A stretch of 59,784 nt of DNA, taken from assembly GCA_034927285.1 (NCBI GenBank), contig JAYFQF010000042.1, forward strand, positions 1 to 59,784, in the 5' to 3' direction. This stretch comes from JAYFQF01 sp034927285 (GTDB taxonomy: Bacteria > Bacillota > Peptococcia > DRI-13 > UBA5745). Positions 9,485-18,300 of this stretch are shown in pieces. The notes under the pieces were generated by a model. The model did no database searches, had not been told where the DNA came from, and was given only the letters and a program-made list of their open reading frames with translations. Each line of letters opens with the position of its first letter. The stretch's first letter is position 1. The translations under genes were made by a program, and so were the position numbers.

Positions 9485-9727
9485 TCACAGCGTATCAATA
9501 ATAGCTTGCTTTACCTTGTCCGCACGGCCGCAGCCATTTTTTTCGCCCACCAAATAAGCGGCGGCTTCGCGCCACTCCTCCAAGGGATACTCATTTGCCG
9601 GAATATCCCGGATCTGCCTTCGCACTTCGGCGCGGTATATTTCCGTCCGCAGATCGGATAGATAGCTGCAGCCGGACTGGTCGGCCAGCCTGCACAGCAG
9701 TCCTGCATTTGCCGTTTTGTTGTTCAT
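9485..9727 (-). CDS. Small uncharacterised protein downstream of a candidate invertible promoter
   Basis: An 80-aa soluble, charged protein of unknown function beginning MNNKTANAGLLCRLADQSGC and ending KQAIIDTL. I do not recognise the family. The ATG at 9727 follows AGAGGGACATTTC; an upstream in-frame start at 9784 has no such site and lies inside the inverted-repeat element. The only promoter I see for it (TAGACA, 17 bp, TATAAT on the minus strand, 9906-9878) lies inside and at the edge of the 137-bp element at 9769-9905. Its expression may therefore depend on the orientation of that element. A terminator follows directly, so it is probably monocistronic. Confidence 0.65.
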   Translation of the reverse strand: MNNKTANAGLLCRLADQSGCSYLSDLRTEIYRAEVRRQIRDIPANEYPLEEWREAAAYLVGEKNGCGRADKVKQAIIDTL

Positions 9728-9768
9728 GAAATGTCCCTCTTTTCCATAATGTATTTGTTCAAAAAAGC

Positions 9769-9905
9769 AGACAATTTTGCGCAAGAAAAAACGAGAATAC
9801 AGGCGGTGAAAAAAAGGACTTTTCGTATAAATTCATCAAATATTTTTAAAAAATCCTTTATTTTCTATTTGTTTTCCATTATACACTCCCTGCGCAAAAT
9901 TGTCT
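9769..9905. repeat. 137-bp element with 15-bp perfect inverted ends (candidate inverton)
   Basis: AGACAATTTTGCGCA at 9769-9783 is repeated exactly in inverse orientation at 9891-9905, with a 107-bp AT-rich core. The core carries the -10 of a leftward promoter, and the right repeat carries most of its -35. The serine recombinase gene ends 5 bp to the right. I see no target-site duplication, so a site-specific inversion is a better reading than a MITE, but it is untested. Confidence 0.6.
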
Positions 9906-9906
9906 A
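9878..9906 (-). promoter_or_regulatory. Leftward sigma-A-type promoter within the inverted-repeat element
   Basis: On the minus strand TAGACA (9906-9901), a 17-bp spacer and TATAAT (9883-9878) form a near-consensus promoter. It points at the 80-aa gene starting at 9727, giving a 5' leader of about 140 nt. Confidence 0.6.
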
Positions 9907-9910
9907 GGTT

Positions 9911-10540
9911 TTACCGCCGGTCGGCTTTCCCGGTAAAACCCGGCCGAAAATCCCGGCTCCAGCGCAGAAAAGTATTCTGGGCCACTCCCAACTCACGGGC
10001 CGCCTGCCGGGAGGAAATCTCCTTTTCCCGCCACCTTCTGCATAAGGGATAAAATTCCGCCGGCACCGGCAGCGGCCTTCTGCCGAAGCGCACTCCTTTC
10101 AGCTTTGCCGCGGCGATGCCTTCCGCCTGCCTTTGCCGGATATTTTCTCTTTCCGTTTGAGCCACATAGCTAAGGATCTGCAAGACCAGGTCGGAAATAA
10201 AAATGCCGGTCAGATCCCGGTCCTTGGTCCGGGTATCCAAAAGAGGCATATCCAGCACCACGATGTCGGCATTCTTTTCCTTGGTGATAAGCCGCCACTG
10301 GTCAATGATCTCATCGTAATTCCGCCCCATGCGGTCGATGCTTTTTACCACCAGCAGGTCGCCGGCCTGCAGCTTTTTCATCAGCCGTTTATATTGAGGG
10401 CGCTCAAAGTCCTTGCCGCTTTGTTTATCGAGATAAATATTTTCCGGCGGCACCGGAAAGCTCTGCATGGCCAAAAGCTGCCTGTCTTCATTTTGGTCCT
10501 TGCTGGATACGCGCACATAACCGAGAGTTTTTCCAGACAT
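9911..10540 (-). CDS. Small serine recombinase (resolvase/invertase family)
   Basis: A 209-aa serine site-specific recombinase. The catalytic domain begins LGYVRVSSKDQNEDRQ with the nucleophile probably at S12. The arginine motif SIDRMGRNYDEI and the long-helix segment TERENIRQRQAEGI are present. A C-terminal helix-turn-helix (ISSRQAARELGVAQNTFLRW) would bind the recombination site. The ATG at 10540 follows AGGAGGCTTTTT. Its stop is 5 bp from a 137-bp element with inverted ends, which makes a DNA-inversion role attractive. It could also be a resolvase left by an integrated element; no other mobile genes are nearby. Confidence 0.9.
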   Translation of the reverse strand: MSGKTLGYVRVSSKDQNEDRQLLAMQSFPVPPENIYLDKQSGKDFERPQYKRLMKKLQAGDLLVVKSIDRMGRNYDEIIDQWRLITKEKNADIVVLDMPLLDTRTKDRDLTGIFISDLVLQILSYVAQTERENIRQRQAEGIAAAKLKGVRFGRRPLPVPAEFYPLCRRWREKEISSRQAARELGVAQNTFLRWSRDFRPGFTGKADRR

Positions 10541-10557
10541 AAAAAGCCTCCTATCAC

Positions 10558-10576
10558 AATGGTATCATTCACCATT
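10558..10576. promoter_or_regulatory. Dyad upstream of the recombinase
   Basis: AATGGT and ACCATT are arranged as 6-bp arms around 7 bp, 18-36 bp upstream of the recombinase start. It could be an operator for self-regulation. Sequence symmetry is the only evidence. Confidence 0.3.
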
Positions 10577-10621
10577 TTAATAGAAGGCCCAGGTTTTGGC
10601 ATGAACTTGTCATAATTTGGT

Positions 10622-10969
10622 TTATTTTTCCTGAAAAAATCCTTGGCTTCCTTCTTCCGCCGGACCCTCCCAGCGATAATTCTCCATATCCACACGGCCG
10701 TCGGGCAAAAAGCCCACTCCTTCCTCTTCCAGCATCAGGCGCTGCACCTGAGGGGAGCCGAAAACCTCGCCGGCGCACAAACTGCCGTCCTTGAATATCA
10801 CCCGGTGATAGGGCAGCCCCGGCTCTTTGCCGTTATGCATGGCATATCCCACGATCCGGCTGCCCCGGGGCCGGCCGGCCAGCAAAGCCAGCTGGCCATA
10901 GGAAGCCACCTTTCCCGCGGGGATCCGGCGGGTTAATTCATATATCCGCTTTGTAAAAGGGGATAACAT
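10622..10969 (-). CDS. Alkyltransferase-like protein (MGMT family without the acceptor cysteine)
   Basis: A 115-aa protein with the DNA-binding fold of O6-alkylguanine-DNA alkyltransferase. The helix-turn-helix segment IPAGKVASYGQLALLAG and the following RIVGYAMH are typical. The active-site motif normally PCHRV reads PYHRV here, so the alkyl-accepting cysteine is replaced by tyrosine. Such ATL proteins bind alkylated guanine and are known to route lesions to nucleotide excision repair rather than repairing them directly. The ATG at 10969 follows AAGGAGAGG. It lies 27 bp downstream of the DUF1848 gene and may be co-transcribed with it. Confidence 0.88.
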   Translation of the reverse strand: MLSPFTKRIYELTRRIPAGKVASYGQLALLAGRPRGSRIVGYAMHNGKEPGLPYHRVIFKDGSLCAGEVFGSPQVQRLMLEEEGVGFLPDGRVDMENYRWEGPAEEGSQGFFQEK

Positions 10970-10996
10970 TTATCCTCTCCTTTCTTTTTCCGGCGG

Positions 10997-11950
10997 TTAT
11001 GCCCGCCTTCTCCCGCCGCCAAATAAGTCCAGCTGCGCCTCTTTCAGGGATCCCTGGCGGCGGCAGTCCACGATCTCCTGGCCCGAAGGCCAGCCCGTTA
11101 AAAGCGGCGACTGAGGATCATGATTTTTGTACCGCAGGGCCGCAAGCCGGCGGCTGGTGGTGGCATAGCAGTAGCTGCACCCATTTAAACAGGTATCGTA
11201 TATCCCCACATCCACGCTTTCCGCGCAGAGGCAGCCTTGGCGCTGCCCCTTGGCTTTTCCTGCCGCCAGGCTGGCCCCGATGATTTTGCCAAAGCGGAGG
11301 GCGTCCAGGCATGGGGCCGGCCGGATGCCGAATTCCTGCAAGTCGATATCCTCGGCGCAGGTAAATACCGGCAGACCGATTTCGGCGGAAACCGCGCCTA
11401 TGCCCCGGGCCGCTTCTCTTTTATCTTCCACGCTCATTTCCGGAAAGCCGGCGCCTAAGTGACGGTAAAAGTCGATAAAACTGATGATGCAGCGCCGGGT
11501 ATAGCCTCCCAAAGCTCTTGCCAGCAGTTGAAAACGTTCCGTATGCCAGGCCGCGGTATAACTTGCGTTCACCATAATCGGATCGAAACGCCAATCCACC
11601 CGCTCAGGCCCCAGCCGCCGGCTCAGTTCCTGAAAGTATTCCACCAGCCGGGCCTTGGGCGGCAGCCCTTTTTCCTCCACCCGGCTTTCAAAGGCGGTCA
11701 GAGACACCTGAAAGCAATACCTGCCCTCATAACCCAGGGCGTCCAGCCGGTCTAAAAGCCCCAGCATGGGCCCGGGGTTCTTCGTCAGGAACACGATCAT
11801 ATCCACATTTTCCGGCGTCAGTTCCACCCGGTTGAGCCGTTTGGGGTTTCTGGGATTGGGCACCAGGAGCCAGCCTGCCTCCAGGCGATTTAAAAACCAG
11901 GCGCCATAAAAAGCGGGGATATCCGTACGGCGGCTGACGCTGAGAATCAC
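10997..11950 (-). CDS. DUF1848 family protein
   Basis: A 317-aa protein of the DUF1848 family. It opens ILSVSRRTDIPAFYG, contains VFLTKNPGP and RFDPIM, and has a cysteine-rich C-terminal block (CLCAESVDVG, then TCLNGCSYCYAT). The block resembles iron-sulfur binding sites of radical SAM-like or spore photoproduct lyase-like proteins. Function is not established. The GTG start at 11950 follows GGAAGGAGGGC at good spacing. It is probably transcribed with the alkyltransferase-like gene, which hints at, but does not prove, a DNA-repair context. Confidence 0.85.
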   Translation of the reverse strand: MILSVSRRTDIPAFYGAWFLNRLEAGWLLVPNPRNPKRLNRVELTPENVDMIVFLTKNPGPMLGLLDRLDALGYEGRYCFQVSLTAFESRVEEKGLPPKARLVEYFQELSRRLGPERVDWRFDPIMVNASYTAAWHTERFQLLARALGGYTRRCIISFIDFYRHLGAGFPEMSVEDKREAARGIGAVSAEIGLPVFTCAEDIDLQEFGIRPAPCLDALRFGKIIGASLAAGKAKGQRQGCLCAESVDVGIYDTCLNGCSYCYATTSRRLAALRYKNHDPQSPLLTGWPSGQEIVDCRRQGSLKEAQLDLFGGGRRRA

Positions 11951-12109
11951 CGGCCTGCCCTCCTTCCAAAAGGTCCTTTTCAGGTACTCCGGCCAAAGCT
12001 CATTCCCAGCCTGCCTTACCTGAACCTGAACTTATTTTATCACGAATTTCCGATTTCAACGAGACCTGCTCCCGCCTGTCCAGGGCAGCCGGGGCGGGCA
12101 GCCCAAGCT

Positions 12110-12145
12110 AAATTTCAACTATAGTTCCTCTCTAGTTGAAAATTT
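12110..12145. promoter_or_regulatory. Imperfect inverted repeat, possible operator for the NRPS operon
   Basis: The arms AAATTTCAACT and AGTTGAAAATTT (one inserted base) lie 13 nt apart, 65-100 bp upstream of the predicted promoter. It may be a regulator site. The internal kinase and regulator pair has no DNA-binding domain, so another protein would have to bind. Confidence 0.3.
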
Positions 12146-12209
12146 ACACAATTTCTTTCAAAATGCGCATAAATTCTGATTTTGACACCAATTACCCCAG
12201 GCTAATCTA

Positions 12210-12238
12210 TTGTATTTATCCCTATTTTTTACTATAAT
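12210..12238 (+). promoter_or_regulatory. Candidate promoter of the NRPS operon
   Basis: TTGTAT (12210-12215), a 17-bp spacer and a consensus TATAAT (12233-12238) in AT-rich DNA lie about 150 bp upstream of the NRPS start. A TTGACA at 12182 lacks an equally good -10. Confidence 0.5.
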
Positions 12239-12391
12239 TATTATTACTGGCAAATTATGATATATTTTATACTGTTTTTTGATATCAGAAAAGCCCGAGG
12301 GTTTCACTCTTTTGCCTGCCGGATTTCTGCTTCCCGCAAAATCCCTGATTTTCTTTCCCTGGAAAGGAAATATGACAAAAATAAGCAAAGG

Positions 12392-15300
12392 ATGGTAGAA
12401 GCTGTGCCCAAAGCCTACAATCCCCCAACACTGCATGCCCTTTCCTTGAGCCAGATGAATATCTGGCATTTGGAGCAGGCCTATAAAGGCACCTCCATTA
12501 ATAATATCTGTGCTACGATCCGGATCAGGGGCGTTCTGGATATCGCCCTGCTGCAAAAGAGCCTCAATCTGGTGCTGGCATCCGATATAAACCTGCGGAC
12601 GCGGCTTAAGCTGGTGGAAGGTGTCCCCTATCAGTATTATGCGGAGGAAGAATCCCAGCAGTTTCCCGTATTCGATTTTTCTCTCACCAATAAAAAAGGC
12701 GCCGATTATTGGGAAACGGTAGTGACCCGGGAATTGATGCCCCTTTTTGATGCTCCCCTTTACGCCTTTGCCATCTTCAAGCTTGGGGAAAATGAAGGCG
12801 GCATTTTGGTGAAAACCCATCATATTATCTCCGACGGCTGGTCCCAGGTCCTGTTTTGCAACCGGATCGCCGAAACTTACCTGGAGCTTTTGTCCGGACG
12901 TGAGCCTTCCCTTGCGCCGGCCCCCTCCTATCAGCTGCATGTGGAAAAAGAGCGGGCTTATCTGGACTCAGCTACCTATAAGCGGGACCGGGCCTATTGG
13001 GCGGAAAAGATGGCCGACTTTCTTGAACCTTCCTCCATCAAGGAATGCAAAAGCGCCGCCGTCAGCCCCGTGGGGCAGCGCCGCACCTACCGGCTTTCCC
13101 AGACCTTGAATCATGCCGTCCATGCCTTTTGCACCCGTAACCGGGTGGCCCCTTTTGCCGTTTTTTATATGGCCTTGGCTATCTATCTGCAGCGTATCCG
13201 CGCGGCGGACCGGCTGGCGGTAGGCGTGCCGATCTTTAACCGGGTAAATATGACCGATAAAGAAACCACCGGCATGTTTGTCAGCACTCTGCCTTTTTTG
13301 AGCCGCCTGGATGATGAATGGACCTTCGAGGAATTCAACCGGCAGCTGGCGGATCAATGGTATGAGCTTTTACGTTACCAAAAGCTGCCCTTCCCGGAGA
13401 TCCTGGAGCTGGCCAGGGAACGCCAGCCCCAGGCCTCCCGGCTTTTTCATCTGGTTTTATCCTATCAGACCAGCAAGGTGTTTAAGAGCCGGGAAGCGGA
13501 TCTGATCTTTTCCGGCCGTTGGAATTACAGCGGCTACCAAAGCGAGCACCTGCTGATCCATTTAAGCAGCATGGAAGATGAGGCCGGCTATTCCGTTGAC
13601 TACGATTACCTGACCCAGATTTTTTCCGAAGAGGAAATCGACCGCCTCCATGGCTATCTGGTAAATATCCTTACCGAAGCTTTAGCCCATCCGGAGCGTC
13701 CCCTCTGGCAGCTTGCCATCCTGGGCCAGGCAGAAAAAGAGCAGGTACTTTTCAGTTTCAACCAGACGGATCTCCCCTTATACGACGCCACCCTCCAGGA
13801 CACCTTTTGCCGGGTGGCCGGCGACCACGGCGCCAGGGCCGCCGTTATCCATGCCGGCCGCCGGCTGACTTACGGAGAGCTGAAGCGCCGGGCCTTATGC
13901 TGGGCAAAGACGATGGAGGCGTCCTTAAGCAAAGCCGCTGCCGGGAAGAAAAAACCGGAAGAGAACCAGGTTGACCGGCAAAAGACCGCCGGCGGCTACG
14001 CCGCCGAAGCGAAGCCTGAACCGACGAATGCCGAAGCCGGGCCTGAACTGACGGATCAGGTGGTCGCTTTGTTTTTGCCGAAATCTCCCGACCTGATCAT
14101 CGCCATGACCGCCGTCATGCTCTCGGGAAACTCCTGGGTGATCCTGCCCCAGGACACTCCCCGGGAACGCTTGCTGGAGATCCTGGAGGATTCGGGAGCC
14201 CGGTTGATCCTCAGCACGGCCGAACTGGCTGCCGCCATGAAGCTGGCTTGCCAGCCCGTGCCCTGGCTGGATACCGGTCTCCTGCAGAGCCCCTCCTCTT
14301 TTGGGGAAAGCTCTCAAGATTACCTGCCCAAAGCCGGCTGCCTGGCTTACCTGGGTTATACCTCCGGCAGCACCGGCAAGCCTAAAGGGGTGGAAATCCG
14401 CCAGATCAGCCTGCTGAACTTTGCCAAAGGAATGGCTCCATTATTTTGTCACCGTCATGGCGCGGTGCTTTCCCTGTGCAGCACCGGCTTTGACGTTTTC
14501 GTCATGGAAAGCATGGCGGCGCTGCTGACCGGCCAGACCATCGTGCTGCCGGAAGAAGGGGAGCAGGAAGATCCCGCCCGGCTGGCGGCTTTGATCCGAA
14601 ACTATGCCGTGGGCTTTATGGCCCTTACCCCTTCCCGTCTGGAAGCTTTCATGAAAAACCCCGCCTTTCTCAGCGCCTTGCAGAACCTGGAGAGTCTGGT
14701 GCTGGGCGGCGAGCATTGCCCCGGCCAGCTGCTGAAAGATTTAAAACAGCAGACAAAAGCCCGGATCTACAACCAGTACGGTCCTACGGAAACTACCATC
14801 GGAGTCAGCTGGCAGCTTTTAAATAACGCCGAACTCATCACCATCGGCCGGCCGATGCCCAACTGCCGGATCTATATTTTGGATAAGCATCTGAACCCGC
14901 TCCCCGTAGGGGTCTACGGAGATCTGTACATCGGCGGTCTTTGTGTAGGCAAAGGCTACCGGGGCAAGCCCGCTTTAACGCAGGAGTGCTTTTTGACCAG
15001 CCCCTTTGAGTCCGGAGAACGGATTTACCGCACCGGAGACGTGGGCTGCTGGACGGAAGACGGCGAAATACTTCTGGGCGGCCGCAAGGATCAGCAGATC
15101 AAGCTGCGGGGCCTGCGGGTGGAGCCTCAGGAAATCGCAATGCGCCTGGCCCTGCATCCGGATATCCGCCAGGCTGCCGTTAAAGTTTGCGTTCAGGAAG
15201 GAAAACCCTTTTTAGCGGCTTACTACACCGCCGGGCGGGATATCCCCCAGGCGGAGCTTTACCAGTTCGCCCTTTCCTATCTGCCAAACTATATGCTGCC

Positions 15301-18300
15301 GGGATACCTTCAGCGCATTGAGGAAATCCCTCTAACCACAAACGGCAAAGTGGACTACGCCCGTTTGCCGGAACCCCGCCCCGCTCTCCGGGGCCAGGGG
15401 CCGGCTGATGATTGCCAGACCCGGCTTTTGGCCATCTTCAGCCGGGTGCTGAAGCGGGACGACCTGGACGCCGACAGCGACTACTTCCGTTTTGGCGGCG
15501 ATTCCTTAAACGCCATGGAGGTTTTGGTGGAAGTGGAAGCCGTATTCGGCGTGGCATTAAGAGTAGCCGATCTTTACGCCTGCCGGACGGTCCGCCTTCT
15601 GGCGGAAAAGCTTTCCGCTCCGGATCTGAATAACGGCCCGGCGGGCGGGGCAGATGACCCGGACAGGCAGCCGGCCGAAGCCGCTGTCTCCCCGGCTCCT
15701 ATTTTGGACGACTATCCCCTTACCCCCACCCAACTGAGTCTTTATTTCGAGTCCCAGCTGGATCCGGCGGGGCTGGCCTACAATATCCCCGGCGCTTTCC
15801 GGCTGCCGGAAGGCGCCGACCCTCTGCGGCTGGAGAACGCTTTCCGCCGATTGATCGCCGCCGAGCCTCTTTTCAGGACCGCTATTATTTTTACTCCCCA
15901 GGGGCTGCGCCAAAAAATATACGATCAGGCGGAATTTTCCCTGACCTATCTGGAAGCCGCTGATTTTAACGAAGCTCAGAAGGCTTTTGTCAAACCCTTT
16001 GAGCTTTCTTCCCCGCCCCTTTTACGGGCGGCCCTCTGGCGGGAGCAAAGCGGCCGCCTGGTGCTGTTTATGGACATGCATCACATCATCAGCGACGGAA
16101 TTTCTACCTCGGTTTACCTGAATCGCCTGGACCGCCTCTACCGGGAAGAAAGCATCCTGCCTGAGGGTCTCCAATATAAGGACTATGCCTATTGGCTGGA
16201 CCGCCGGCAGGAAAAGGAGGAAGCCCTGGCCTATTGGCGCCGCCGCCTGGCTCTTCCCGCCCAGCAGCTGGAGCTGCCTCCGGAAGGCCGCCCCAAAGCT
16301 TTTGATTTTCAAGGGGCAAAATATGCCTTTGGCCTGGATGAAGCCGAAAGCCGGGCCTGCCAGGAATACTGCGATAAACGGCAGCTGACCCCTTATATGT
16401 TTTTTGCGGCTGTGTTCGGTCTTCTCTTGTCCAAAGCTTCCGGCAATACGGACTTTATCGTGGGCACCCCGGTTTCCGGCCGTACCCGCCGGGAGCTGAT
16501 GGAGATGCCCGGGGCTTTTATGCATCCTCTGCCTTTGCGCCTGACCCCCCGGAAGGACTTAACCCTGGCCCGGTGGCTGGAGCAGGTCAAAGCCGATGTC
16601 CTGGATATGATTACCTATCAGGGCTGCCCCCTGGCGGAGCTGACCGCCATGGCCGCGGAAGCTTCCGGCGGCGAAGCCCCCAACCAGCCTCTTTACCGGA
16701 CCATGTTCCACTACCGGCCTTTGAGCCCCTCCTCCTTCAAGCTGGACGGGCAGCCCCTGGAATTCCTGCCTTTGGAGACCAGCCGGGCAAAGCTGGATCT
16801 AAACCTGGAAGGAGCCAGGGAAAACGGCTGCTTCCGCTTTTGGCTGGAATACGCCAGCTCCCTTTTCGACGAGACCACCATTGCCTTATACAGCCGCAGC
16901 TTTGCCGCCATCGCGGCGGATATTCTGCGGGATGATCAGCAAAAGATCGGTCAGATTTCCGCCGTTTCGCCGGAAGACCGGCTGCGCCTTCTCGAAAAGC
17001 CCAACCGCTGCCGCCTGCCCTATGAAGACCGCTGTCTGGATCAGCTTTTCGACGATATGGCGGAAATCCTGCCCCGGCAGACGGCGGTATACTGGCATGA
17101 TCAAAGCATAAGCTACCGGGAGCTGCAGCGACGTTCCGACGCCCTGGCGGCCCATCTGAGTGCCGCCGGCGCCCGGCCGGGGGACATCGTGGCTTTGGCT
17201 CACCAAAGGACGCCGGACATCATTACCGCCCTTTTGGGCATTCTGAAGGCCGGCTGCGCTTACCTGCCGGTGCTGACCTCTTTCCCGGAAAAAAGGCTTT
17301 CTTACATGCTGGAGCATGGCGGCGTAAGGCTGCTGCTTTGCGACGAGGCCTCCCGGCAGGAGCTGCCGGCAGGCCTGCCTTGCCGGTTAGTCGCGGATCC
17401 CGATTATAACGATACCGCCGCTCTGGAAACACTGGCCCTTTCTTTTCAGCCGCCGGCAGGCCGCAGCCTGGATGACAAGATGCACGTATTATACACTTCC
17501 GGCACTACCGGCCAGCCCAAGGGCGCCGTCCTCTGCCACCGCCCCCTGACCAACCTGCTGTACTGCATGGTGCAATATCTGGAGCCGGCGGGCCCCAACG
17601 TCCTGTGCTGCTCCAATGTGATTTTCGATACCTTCATTACGGAAACCCTCCTGAGCCTGGCTCTGGGAAAAACCGTGATCATGGCCGACGAGGAGGAAAT
17701 GCTCCTGCCCTGGAAGATGGGCCGGCTGATCCGGGAGCGTCAGGTGGGCTTTCTGCAGCTGACGCCCTCCCGGCTGCAGCTGAGCCTGGGAAACCATGCC
17801 TTTGCCGACAGCCTGGAGGGGATCAAGGTCATGCTGATCTGCGGTGAAACTTTCCCGCCTCAGCTTCTGGAAAAGGTAAAAAAGCTAACCGGAGCCAGAA
17901 TCCTGAACGCCTGCGGCCCTACGGAGTGCGCGGTATACGTTACGATGGAGGATATCACCGACGTCAAAGGCCGCCTGCCTATCGGCAAGCCTTTCAGCAA
18001 CTGCCGCTTTTATGTGCTGGACGACGATCTGCGGCCGGTCATGCCCACGGCAAAAGGCGAGCTGTATCTGGGCGGCCATTGCCTGGGCGCCGGCTACCTG
18101 AACCGCCCTGACCTGACGGAAAAAGCTTTTTTGGACGACCCCTTCCATCCCGGTAAAAAAATGTACCGTACCGGCGATATGGTGCGCATCCTGCCCAACG
18201 GCAGCTTCGACCACCTGGGACGCCGGGACGCTCAGATCAAGCTGAACGGCCAGCGGGTGGAGCTGGATGAGATCACCGGCCAGATGCTGGCCCTGCCCTG

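Larger units (their letters stand above)
11951..12391. other. Intergenic region and 5' leader upstream of the NRPS
   Basis: The 441 bp between the divergent DUF1848 gene and the NRPS hold an imperfect 11-bp inverted repeat (AAATTTCAACT at 12110-12120 against 12134-12145), a TTGACA at 12182-12187, and a better-spaced promoter at 12210-12238. Transcription from the latter leaves a leader of about 145 nt. An in-frame ATG at 12257 exists but would add a basic, non-NRPS-like N-terminus. Confidence 0.5.

Noticed and set aside
9175..9557. Two short rightward frames near the small leftward gene
   Set aside because: No ribosome site or family; they run through a terminator hairpin and into the antisense of the 80-aa gene.
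9769..9905. Reading the 15-bp inverted repeats as a MITE
   Set aside because: No target-site duplication is visible, and position beside a recombinase with a promoter inside favours an inversion element; not fully excluded.
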